Notes under the pieces: model-generated
The model's database searches: none
What the model saw: only the letters and a program-made list of their open reading frames with translations
Told to the model about the DNA's origin: nothing
In this document: positions 47,746 to 57,600 of the stretch, one piece after another
Layout: each line of letters opens with the position of its first letter
Numbering within the stretch: position 1 is the first letter of the stretch
Translations under genes and position numbers: made by a program
Assembly: GCA_907163375.1 (NCBI GenBank)
Contig: CAJQUW010003595.1
Coordinates: 124,001 to 188,000, forward strand
Reading direction: 5' to 3'
Length of the DNA: 64,000 nucleotides
Origin: Prostheceraeus crozeri
Taxonomy: Eukaryota > Platyhelminthes > Polycladida > Euryleptidae

Positions 47746-48043
47746 ATTAGGAAACCATGTAAACAAGATAGTAGTTGTTTCAGTGTTACTGCGGAGAAGG
47801 AAGAACAGCTGACATTCGAATGTCCTCCGCGCCCCTCAGCCTGGTGCACGAAGACGCTGTCGTCAACACAAGACAGGGAGGCGAAGAAGGAAGAACAGCT
47901 GACATCCAAATGTCCTTCACCTTTGTTAATTCCAGCCTCCTCTTAGACTATCGTCAGAAGCTTCTGACGATGGCCTAGAGGAGGCTGAAATTAATAAAGG
48001 TATTAACATTAAAACAACTACCATTTTGTTTGCTTGGTTTCCT
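47746..48043. mobile_element. Foldback insert nested in mariner copy A
   Basis: Ends TTAGGAAACCATGTAAACAA and the inverse of TTAGGAAACCAAGCAAACAA form inverted repeats of about 34 bp. Inside are two direct copies of a GGACATTYGRATGTCAGCTG phrase and a 50-bp hairpin with AGCCTCCTCT/AGAGGAGGCT arms and a CTGACGA...GAAA layout. The same insert is present at the mirror position in copy B, so it was there before the pair formed. Confidence 0.7.
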
Positions 48044-48120
48044 AACAAAAAAATGAACAAATGAATAACCAAGGCCTATTCAACATATCAAAAAATTAAT
48101 CAACTTAAAGTTGCAAAAAT

Positions 48121-49185
48121 TCACGAACGCAAATGCTCAAAATGTCCACCATGAACATCGGCACATTCTTGTAGTCTTTCGGCCACACTGTGGCACACAG
48201 TTCTGCATAAGTTCCTGTCATCACTGATCTCTTGACAGGCATCTGTGATGTAGGAGCGGAGTTGAGAAAGTGTGTGAGGTTTTCGTCCGTACACTTTCTC
48301 CTTTACAACGCCCCAAAAGAAAAAGTCCATCGGAGTTAGATCGGGAGAGCGAGGAGGCCAAAGGATGCTACCACATCTCCCCATCCACTTTCCTGGAAAA
48401 GTGTCATTCAGATAGCTTCTGACACTCACTGCAAAATGCGCTGGTGCACCATCCTGCTGAAAGTACAGCTCATTGAAGTTGTTCAATGACTGCATCTCAG
48501 GAATCGCAAAGGATTGGAGCATTTGAGGGTACACCTCAGCCGTCACAGTTCTTTCAAAAAATACTGGCCCAATCACACCGTTGCTTGACATACCGGCCCA
48601 GACGGTTAAGCCAGGCTGGTTCAGCTCATTTGTTGATACCATGTGCGGATTTTCAGGGAACCAGTAGACACAGTTATGTCTATTTACGTGACCTGATAGT
48701 TTGAAACTGGCTTCGTCAGACCAAACTATCTTGTCAAGCAAATCTGGGTTCTCCTGAATTTCCGACAACATGAGCACAGCAAACTGCAAGCGTCGTTCAG
48801 CATCATCCGGTAGAAGGTGCTGCAACAGTCTGGGTCGGTATGGTTTCAACTCAACTTTCCTCATCAGTCTCCAAGTAGAGCTTAGAGAAATGTCCAACTC
48901 CAATGAGGCTCTTCTTGTTGACTTCTTCGGACTTTGAACAAATGTTTGGGCCACTAGCTCCTCGTTTGATGTTATTGAAACTGATCGAGGGCGTCCTGAC
49001 TTCGGTGCATTCTCTACCGAACCGGTCTTTTCAAATTTATCTCGAATGCGATAAATAGCAAATCTTGATGGAGGATTGCTGTGAAAGGCATCTCTCCATT
49101 CCATTCGCACCTTTTCAGCATTCTTGTTTTTCCAAAAGGATTTCAAAATCCATTTTCTCTGATCATCTTTTAGATGACCTGACAT
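48121..49185 (-). CDS. Mariner-superfamily transposase, DD41D (copy A)
   Basis: 354 residues and uninterrupted. The N-terminal half has two helix-turn-helix regions (residues 1-110) with GRPRSVSI between them. The catalytic core has WSDEASFKLSGHVNRHNC (first D about residue 159), FQQDGAPAH (second D), and WPPRSPDLTPMDFFFWG, whose D lies 41 residues after the second. This DD41D spacing marks the rosa/VISITOR branch of the Tc1/mariner superfamily, common in arthropods and other invertebrates. All catalytic residues are present, so the protein could be active. It cuts and pastes DNA at TA sites, acting in the nucleus. Its exact mirror lies at 49881-50945. Confidence 0.93.
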   Translation of the reverse strand: MSGHLKDDQRKWILKSFWKNKNAEKVRMEWRDAFHSNPPSRFAIYRIRDKFEKTGSVENAPKSGRPRSVSITSNEELVAQTFVQSPKKSTRRASLELDISLSSTWRLMRKVELKPYRPRLLQHLLPDDAERRLQFAVLMLSEIQENPDLLDKIVWSDEASFKLSGHVNRHNCVYWFPENPHMVSTNELNQPGLTVWAGMSSNGVIGPVFFERTVTAEVYPQMLQSFAIPEMQSLNNFNELYFQQDGAPAHFAVSVRSYLNDTFPGKWMGRCGSILWPPRSPDLTPMDFFFWGVVKEKVYGRKPHTLSQLRSYITDACQEISDDRNLCRTVCHSVAERLQECADVHGGHFEHLRS

Positions 49186-49523
49186 GACAGAAGCAGCAAA
49201 TTCAAAAAAGCTTCAAGCTTGTTTAATTCACTTCAAGTCAAACTAACAGTGTTTGATTCAAATCAAATTAATTGAACATATCCATGTACGTAATGTCAGA
49301 TTGGTGCTATATCTTGTCCATGATAGATTTCAAAATTCCTTTGCCAATGGAATGCTACTGCATAGACTTCTAAATGATAGTAGCAATTACTTCGAAGTCT
49401 ATGGCTCATGTTGGACTGATCATGGATATCCATCGACTGATTCAGGTGTAAATCGCCAATAGAACGGTCAACATAGATTTCCTAGGGCAAAATCAACTGT
49501 TAGCCTACTTTTGAAACACCTTG

Positions 49524-49542
49524 TATATACTGTATATATATA
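49524..49542. other. Spacer at the centre of the mariner palindrome
   Basis: Nineteen bases, TATATACTGTATATATATA, separate the two 2071-bp copies. It is not itself a perfect palindrome, so the copies are joined through an asymmetrical TA-rich linker. Confidence 0.9.
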
Positions 49543-49880
49543 CAAGGTGTTTCAAAAGTAGGCTAACAGTTGATTTTGCCCTAGGAAATCTATGTTGACC
49601 GTTCTATTGGCGATTTACACCTGAATCAGTCGATGGATATCCATGATCAGTCCAACATGAGCCATAGACTTCGAAGTAATTGCTACTATCATTTAGAAGT
49701 CTATGCAGTAGCATTCCATTGGCAAAGGAATTTTGAAATCTATCATGGACAAGATATAGCACCAATCTGACATTACGTACATGGATATGTTCAATTAATT
49801 TGATTTGAATCAAACACTGTTAGTTTGACTTGAAGTGAATTAAACAAGCTTGAAGCTTTTTTGAATTTGCTGCTTCTGTC

Positions 49881-50945
49881 ATGTCAGGTCATCTAAAAGA
49901 TGATCAGAGAAAATGGATTTTGAAATCCTTTTGGAAAAACAAGAATGCTGAAAAGGTGCGAATGGAATGGAGAGATGCCTTTCACAGCAATCCTCCATCA
50001 AGATTTGCTATTTATCGCATTCGAGATAAATTTGAAAAGACCGGTTCGGTAGAGAATGCACCGAAGTCAGGACGCCCTCGATCAGTTTCAATAACATCAA
50101 ACGAGGAGCTAGTGGCCCAAACATTTGTTCAAAGTCCGAAGAAGTCAACAAGAAGAGCCTCATTGGAGTTGGACATTTCTCTAAGCTCTACTTGGAGACT
50201 GATGAGGAAAGTTGAGTTGAAACCATACCGACCCAGACTGTTGCAGCACCTTCTACCGGATGATGCTGAACGACGCTTGCAGTTTGCTGTGCTCATGTTG
50301 TCGGAAATTCAGGAGAACCCAGATTTGCTTGACAAGATAGTTTGGTCTGACGAAGCCAGTTTCAAACTATCAGGTCACGTAAATAGACATAACTGTGTCT
50401 ACTGGTTCCCTGAAAATCCGCACATGGTATCAACAAATGAGCTGAACCAGCCTGGCTTAACCGTCTGGGCCGGTATGTCAAGCAACGGTGTGATTGGGCC
50501 AGTATTTTTTGAAAGAACTGTGACGGCTGAGGTGTACCCTCAAATGCTCCAATCCTTTGCGATTCCTGAGATGCAGTCATTGAACAACTTCAATGAGCTG
50601 TACTTTCAGCAGGATGGTGCACCAGCGCATTTTGCAGTGAGTGTCAGAAGCTATCTGAATGACACTTTTCCAGGAAAGTGGATGGGGAGATGTGGTAGCA
50701 TCCTTTGGCCTCCTCGCTCTCCCGATCTAACTCCGATGGACTTTTTCTTTTGGGGCGTTGTAAAGGAGAAAGTGTACGGACGAAAACCTCACACACTTTC
50801 TCAACTCCGCTCCTACATCACAGATGCCTGTCAAGAGATCAGTGATGACAGGAACTTATGCAGAACTGTGTGCCACAGTGTGGCCGAAAGACTACAAGAA
50901 TGTGCCGATGTCCATGGTGGACATTTTGAGCATTTGCGTTCGTGA
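49881..50945 (+). CDS. Mariner-superfamily transposase, DD41D (copy B)
   Basis: Identical 354-residue protein to copy A, on the opposite strand and also uninterrupted. The start ATG follows CTTCTGTC. The intact frame and lack of divergence imply either a very recent duplication or an assembly fold-back. The non-coding 3' part (50946-51613) carries the nested foldback. Confidence 0.93.
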   Translation: MSGHLKDDQRKWILKSFWKNKNAEKVRMEWRDAFHSNPPSRFAIYRIRDKFEKTGSVENAPKSGRPRSVSITSNEELVAQTFVQSPKKSTRRASLELDISLSSTWRLMRKVELKPYRPRLLQHLLPDDAERRLQFAVLMLSEIQENPDLLDKIVWSDEASFKLSGHVNRHNCVYWFPENPHMVSTNELNQPGLTVWAGMSSNGVIGPVFFERTVTAEVYPQMLQSFAIPEMQSLNNFNELYFQQDGAPAHFAVSVRSYLNDTFPGKWMGRCGSILWPPRSPDLTPMDFFFWGVVKEKVYGRKPHTLSQLRSYITDACQEISDDRNLCRTVCHSVAERLQECADVHGGHFEHLRS

Positions 50946-51022
50946 ATTTTTGCAACTTTAAGTTGATTAATTTTTTGATATGTTGAATAGGCCTTGGTTA
51001 TTCATTTGTTCATTTTTTTGTT

Positions 51023-51320
51023 AGGAAACCAAGCAAACAAAATGGTAGTTGTTTTAATGTTAATACCTTTATTAATTTCAGCCTCCTCTAGGCCATCGTC
51101 AGAAGCTTCTGACGATAGTCTAAGAGGAGGCTGGAATTAACAAAGGTGAAGGACATTTGGATGTCAGCTGTTCTTCCTTCTTCGCCTCCCTGTCTTGTGT
51201 TGACGACAGCGTCTTCGTGCACCAGGCTGAGGGGCGCGGAGGACATTCGAATGTCAGCTGTTCTTCCTTCTCCGCAGTAACACTGAAACAACTACTATCT
51301 TGTTTACATGGTTTCCTAAT
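51023..51320. mobile_element. Foldback insert nested in mariner copy B
   Basis: Mirror of the insert in copy A: inverted ends TTAGGAAACC/GGTTTCCTAA, the doubled GGACATTYGRATGTCAGCTG phrase and the central hairpin. Confidence 0.7.
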
Positions 51321-51639
51321 AATTTTTTTTGATAGATGTTGGATAGTTATTCGACTTCTCATGATCGGTATAGATTCAAATTGGGTTGTAGTGAAATATG
51401 TAGGCATGAAAACACTGGAGATCATGAGATATTTTAATATGATTTACGCGATGTCAAAGAGTATTGAATTTTTGCCCCTTACGAATACAAGGCATATTAG
51501 CTATCTGTGGCATCGTGAAAAAGATTATTATGACATAGCTTATTAATCTATAGCATTAAGACATAGCTTTTCAAGGCCAATTTCTACTGTTAGCCTACTT
51601 TTGAAACACCTTGTATATATATATATATATATATAAGAA

Positions 51640-52858
51640 ATAACTCAGGAAAAACTAAGATCTGGCTTCCCGACCGGTTTCACCTCATTTTTTGAGGCTA
51701 ATCATGGGAATGAAAACTTTATTTCAAAATCATGGAAATAAGACATAGTTTTAAGATAAATAATAAAGAGCAATCAACTCATATTCAGCTTGGGCTGAAG
51801 CATAGAAATAAAAAAATGTTCTTTTACCTCACGTTCAACCTTAGGTGATGTGGGTGGCATTTTAAAAATTGGTGCGGCCTCAAATTTATCATATGGTGAG
51901 GAGATATTCGCTGCACACCTAGATATATGACGACTAACGTCCAGTAACATATACTGAGGTCTAAACATCTGTTGTCTATGAACGGTAAGTCTATTCCTAA
52001 AACTGCCGCCAGTTTGTCCTATGTAAAACTCCTGGCAATTTTTACAGCGAATTACATAGATGACATTACTAGAGTAGCAGTTCAGATTAGAATTATCATT
52101 AAACTGTTTGATGACACCGTTCAAAATCAATGATTTTGCCTACTATCATCGTCTCACAACGCACACATCTCGGCTCATCACACCACCTACTGACACCATA
52201 AATTGTTCTGCGGTTGTTCTTACAGAGAGATCTAAGTAGAGATTTCGGTTGCTTGAACACACGCATTATTTTTTTGTCCTTGAATGAATCTATCAATTTC
52301 AAGCTACCACTAGTTGGAAGAATCACTTCTTGAAACATGTTCGGATTGTTCTTGTTATGCGTTGTTATGAACGGGATCATAGAATTTTCATTTACATGTA
52401 ATTTTGAATCATTAGTGATAGGACATTGTTGGGCTCTTCGAAATGCATTATTGACAAGAGACTCGGGGTAATTCAGTTATATTAATCTACTTTTTAATTC
52501 TAACAATCTATTTATAAATTTCTTTTTATTTTCTTGGGAAACAATCTTAATAATCCTATTAGCTAAAGTATATGGGACATTATTGAATGTATGTTTAGGG
52601 TGAGCAGAGTCATAAAGTACATAATTAAAACCATCCGTTAACTTGTGAAAAATATCAGTTTCAATTTTATTCCTATCCTTATAGACTAAAACATCCAAAA
52701 AATTCAAAGAGGCGCTATTCGATTCCATTGTAAACTTTATATTCCCATTTAAACTATTAATCATATCATAAAAATTATTAATATCGCCAAATCTGCTTTC
52801 CCAAATAACCCAACAGTCTTCAATATATCTCTGCCATGCACTTTTGATGGCGGTCATA
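51640..52858 (-). mobile_element. Penelope-like element, 5'-truncated
   Basis: On the minus strand the remaining reverse transcriptase starts in the catalytic motif RYIEDCWVIW, where the family has R-Y-(V/I)-D-D, and runs through LNFLDVLVYKD and ANRIIKIVS. A linker with Cys pairs (WCDEPRCVRC) follows, then the C-terminal GIY-YIG endonuclease (VIYVIRCKNCQEFYIGQTGG followed by FRNRLTVHRQQ). The 3' non-coding end has a CCTCA/TGAGG stem-loop followed by TGAAAC. The order RT then GIY-YIG defines Penelope-like elements. It is broken by about two interruptions and lacks the 5' half, so it is inactive. Its 3' end lies directly beside the mariner pair. Confidence 0.9.
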
Positions 52859-53876
52859 ATCTCCCCAGTGGGAAAAAATGTGTCAGCCCATTATCATGCA
52901 TCTAATGTTGGCCCAGTAACAAAGGTGGCCCAGCGTATTTGTATTGGCCCAACGTCAGTCGCCGATACTCACCCGATACGTACCCAATACACGCCGACGC
53001 TCAACCGATGCCTCAAATTTTGTTTTACATACTACTGGTCAAATTAATCAATAGTATACTTTCACACCTTTTCTACATTACAGCCAAAAGAATGTCATAA
53101 GTCAGCTATCGTTATCGACGCTCCGTACCCCTCCCCTCTATGAGCTTCTAGAGTGAATTGAATTAGAGAGGAACAAGAACAACTGTACTTCATTTCAATT
53201 TTCTATATTAGTAGGATTCAAGAATTGCTGTCTAAGCGCCTCCTTTTCTCTCTACCTCCGTTGCGGTTTTTCGAGTAGCGCAAGTAAGATGCTACTTTTG
53301 CTTCCACTTCTGCTTCATTTACATTTTCATGGCCGTGCTGTCGCTGCAGTGATTCTGGAAGGCAAGTTTTGGAAATTAAAGTAGAATTAATTAAGAATTA
53401 TAACGGCATGCGGAAGCAAGCAGCATTTAAGCAATTGAGGAATATATTTTAGCACACTTACTGAACTAGCACAACAAATTCCGCATTTTCCTACGAAAAT
53501 CATCGTTTTCAACCAAATATCACGGCTTTATTTAATAGTGCAAACATCAACTGCACGATTACTTACAGGATGGACTAGTGATCGTTTGTTTATCTAACAC
53601 TAAGAAGCATAGCGAACTCGTTCCTTCTATGAAGTAATTATCAGTTATCCTAGCAAAAATATAGGTGCATGTACATATTCAATTTACTTTATGGAAGATA
53701 GAAGTCAATAAATTTTCAATTTTCTGAGATTAACATCAAGAAAATAAGTCCAAATTAAGCATGGAAATGTTTGTAATTACAAGAATTAGTAGAAAACTGC
53801 TAAGTTATCCAATGAAGTTATTCGTAGTTTTACGAAAGAAAAAACATGGGAGGAACATGGTATGGAGGACATGAAG
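52859..53876. other. Mostly empty; GGCCCA-rich patch
   Basis: At 52892-52955 TTGGCCCA or GTGGCCCAG phrases recur three times at 25-35 bp spacing, followed by CCGATACTCACCCGATACG. This may be the tip of an unrecognised DNA element. A short frame with a signal-like start is listed separately. Nothing else. Confidence 0.4.
53289..53384 (+). CDS. Possible first coding exon with signal peptide
   Basis: The ATG at 53289 starts a strongly hydrophobic 25-residue segment (MLLLLPLLLHLHFHG, then RAVAAVILEG). At 53361/53362 the sequence GAAG-GCAAGT is a textbook GC-type splice donor. The frame otherwise stops at 53384. No downstream exon on this strand was found in the window, so it may be the 5' end of a gene reaching beyond, or chance. 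Confidence 0.22.
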   Translation: MLLLLPLLLHLHFHGRAVAAVILEGKFWKLK

Positions 53877-54062
53877 CTTTTTTTTACGTCACCTCCCCAT
53901 ACTCGGGGCTTGGACGGTGCTGACATAGTCAGACTTATGGAGCATTGTAGTACTTTTAGTCCGGATGCCCCTCCTGCCGACTTCCAATGACACCTTCGGG
54001 GCTCGACCTCAGGACCAAAAAATCGCTAGGCCAAGCACTTAACCATTGCGCCACGGAGACCA
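53877..54062 (-). mobile_element. tRNA-derived SINE
   Basis: On the minus strand a tRNA-like head starts GTCTCCGTGGCGCAATGGTT, with an A box and a B box (GGTCGAGCCCC). A body of about 100 bp follows, containing CTCCATAAGTCTGACTATG and CCCGAGTATGGGGAGGTGAC, and it ends in an A-rich tail (AAAAAAAA). This is the layout of a tRNA-headed SINE. The head is extended at the anticodon by a T run, so it is not a tRNA gene. No clear target duplication was seen. Confidence 0.7.
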
Positions 54063-54064
54063 CA

Positions 54065-54590
54065 ATTGCCACGGCGGGACAATTGCATAATTTTGCTTCA
54101 AATACTTTTCACCATTGTAAAATATATTTAGTATTAATATTTAGCAGAAATTACATGCACTCATTCACATCATTGTTAACACAAAATTTTGTATACATAG
54201 GCCTATAGCCTAAACATAAAATAAATTGGCCACATAGCATAAAACATAGGTTTATAGTAACAATTCTGATTTAATTGGACAACAGTTCTATGAAAAGCAG
54301 TAGACCTACGTGTCTACGGCTGTGTCCTGTGAAACCCGAAATCAAAATACATTTAGGCCTATGATGCCGAATCATCCCTGTGGGAAAAGATCCTGCTTTT
54401 AGCATGCTTATGATATCCGGCTTTTCGTCAGATAAACTTCATACCATAAAAGCATGCTAATCGCATGCCAATGTCGCATGCTCATGTTAGCTGGTAAAAA
54501 GCTATGTTGCTAATTTAATCCGGCAAATAGCACCCCTTCTCTAGATTCCTTAATTATACATACAAAACAGAAATCCGATTAAAAACGTAG
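54065..54590. other. No recognisable gene
   Basis: Spacer between the SINE and the poly(A) signal of the DUF4806-type gene. Contains several AGCATGC phrases (54400-54485) but no array. Confidence 0.4.
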
Positions 54591-54591
54591 A

Positions 54592-54597
54592 TTTATT
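54592..54597 (-). terminator. Poly(A) signal of the DUF4806-type gene
   Basis: AATAAA on the minus strand, about 20 bp after the TAA stop of the last exon. Distance and sequence fit a real cleavage signal with a very short 3' UTR. Confidence 0.65.
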
Positions 54598-54616
54598 AGA
54601 AAATACACACTTTGTC

Positions 54617-57600
54617 TTAGTCAGAGAGACTCTCAGTGTCATGACTTTCATCGTTATTGTGAGAATTCACGACGTCATTAGCTCCCAAACGCACGCGTTT
54701 TGCCTTTACCCGATATCCATCCTTTGTGGACTTGATCGCACGCTTTATTGAACCGAAAATGTTTGCCTCCGATGTCGTAGGGAACCCTCGACGAGCAGCA
54801 TCTGTTGAGAAAAAGTACATATGGGTAAATCCAATTTATTCCACATTTCTGTCTTTTTAACTTTGGGTCTCAGATTTCCGTGAAAATTTGCATTTATACT
54901 CATTTTTTTACGCTGAACACGAAAATCTTAGCGGCGACCACACCAAATAAAAGCTTTCCATAGAAATCTAGCACTTTTAAAAAGCCATTTTTTCTACATC
55001 TCGGTCAGAGGACAAATTGATCTCGGTCAGATAGATGTCGAATAGGAAACTCTTCGGCTTCTGCATTTGGGTTACTGATGAAACTGGGAACTTAGGATGA
55101 ATGCTTGCATGCGTAAAGCGAAGTGACCAAAATGTAATGTATTGCATATATTGTCCGTTGACCGTGACCCACCTTGTTCTCTGACCGAGATTTTTTATGT
55201 CTCGGTCAGAGGACAAATTGATGTCGAACAGGAAACTCTTCGGTTTGTGCATTTGGGTTCATGAGACTGGAAACTTAGGACGAATACTTGAATGCGTAAA
55301 ACGAAGTGATCTAAATGTAATTGCATACATTATCATGTCTTTAGACCGAGATCCTTGTACTCTGACCGAGATCTTCAATTTCAACGTTGTCCTCTGACCG
55401 AGATTTTTTAGGGTCTCGGTCAGAGGACATTTTCGTGGTTTTTGGAGATTTTGAGAGGGTTAATTGATATAAATGAAAATTTTCTTTTGCATTGATGTTA
55501 AGAGCATGGATCCCTCCAATGGTGTGAAATTTCATCGATTCCTGACAAAATTTCTGGTTTCAGCATCCATATGAAATTGTTGGGAATATTCGAATTCTCT
55601 GGTCGAAAAAACGGATAAAAATATTTATAAATCAATATTCCTCACTTGTAACGGCATCAAACTGAATTTTCTTTACGGATTTATAAACTAGCACACTAGA
55701 GGATTCGTTCGGTGCAAAACGTTTCATGGAAGAATCAATATTCTTCGAGAAAAGGTACCTCGGTCAGAGGACAGAAAACGTCTCGGTCAGAGGACATTTT
55801 TTCATTGGACAATGGAAACCCAGTGAAAATTCAATGATTAATATTAATTACAATATTTAAAATTAGACTGTCTTAAAGAGCTGATCTTCTTCTTTCAGAT
55901 GATATAAATATTAACGGGTGTATTTGAATGTATCTAATCGAAAATCCGTGTTGAAGTGAGAGTACTGTAACTTTGGACATGCTTTTTTGGTCTTTTTTCG
56001 GCAAAAAGCGGCAACTTGTGAAGATGGTCTTGGCTTTGTGACTTTTTAAAAACCATGCCATAATAGATGAGATCTTTACGGTTCGATTAAAAAAAAACTA
56101 TTGAAATCGGTTCAGAAGTATGGATTTTACAAATCAAAGACACATTTTCGTCAAATGTTGCGGATTAAATTGGATTTACCCATATCATAAATACTTTGAA
56201 GGACTAAGACATGTTCAATCAAGTCAACAACACTAGCACACGAAAGGAATATACGGTACATGCATATACCGTATTTACTCTAATAGAACCCGGGTCTCTA
56301 ATAAAACCCGGGTCAGAGCAATCTGAATTAATAGAACCCGGGGTCTCTGATAGAACCCGGGTGAGACTCAGTATCATCTTATTGACCTTGTAGGTGAACC
56401 AAAAAGTATTTTTTCAGTAACAAAATTCATTTGACGGGAAATAAGCAAAGGAAACAAGCGAAGATTGGATGGTAGCAAAGATGACCTCATCGAATGCTTC
56501 AAGGCAGGGCATCCATGCCATGATGCCCTCTCACGCTTGTGCGAAGTGGAAGTTGACCTTGACATCGATGAAGAACACGAAGAAAAGGACGAGCTGATGA
56601 TTATAGATGAAGACGAATGACTCGAGTTGCTTTACAATATACCGGTAGATATAGAGACTTTTATATACAGTCCAATATAGAGATTTTTCCAACTGGTAGC
56701 CGTTCTTCCTTTGCACAGCGAGTAGGTCTTTAATTTTTTTTGTGACTAAATTACGATTACCGGGTTAGCTTATGGATCGTTCATAATCCTCTCCACATCC
56801 GCCACTCAATATGCCATGAGCATAGTAAATGTAAAAAAGACTTTGACTACGGTATACTGAGCAGTAACAGCAAAAACTGTCATGCAATAGGCCCGCATTT
56901 TTATGTAGGTTCAACGAATTCTATGGTTGATGTCATATTTTTAATTTTTTAGTGATCATTCAATAGAACCCGGGCCTCTATTAGAACCCTGGTCAGAGCG
57001 ATCTGAATTAATAGAGCCCCCCGGGTTCTATTAGAGTAAATACGGTATAAACGAAGTAACACAAAGTAATAAATTAATTAAATTGCTCTTCAATGCAAGT
57101 AGTCGTGGTGTTCATGCTTGTCATACATCGTTACGAAGCATGTTTCGATCTGGCGACCATATTTACTGGTATATTTCCTATTTACGACCATTATATTACA
57201 TACAACTATAAAAAATTAACATAGGTTTCACTGAAAAGAAGGATCTATAAAACTACGCAAAATGAAAGCTTGAAAAACGGAGATATAGACATTGCGATTT
57301 TATGCGGTTGATGATTTAGAACTTTAAATGAGCAACCACAAAAACAGAATATTTTCATCAAATTTTAAGCTTTTTAAAACCCTTTATTTTGCATAGTTTT
57401 ATACTGTACTTTTCAATTACAGAATCTATCTCTTTCACTTGTGACTTTGATATTATAACCTATAGACTACTACACACATAACATGTTTATTTTATAAGCT
57501 GATGCTTATAGTTACGCTACTGAGGATGGTCGTCAGCGACCGAGACATGCTTGGTAGCGAAACAATAATCATGAGAATAGAGGTTAAGTAATAATTCAAA

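Larger units (their letters stand above)
47453..49523 (-). mobile_element. DD41D mariner-type transposon, copy A
   Basis: A 2071-bp element whose ends are inverted copies of CAAGGTGTTTCAAAAGTAGG (extending into CTAACAGT), flanked by TA. It carries an intact transposase on the minus strand. The non-coding part contains a nested foldback (47746-48043). It is mirror-identical to copy B as far as I can compare by eye. Confidence 0.93.
49543..51613 (+). mobile_element. DD41D mariner-type transposon, copy B
   Basis: Same length (2071 bp), ends and gene as copy A, inverted, with TA at both borders. All landmarks mirror about position 49533 exactly: gene borders, nested insert and tips. No difference was noticed between the copies. 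Confidence 0.93.
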
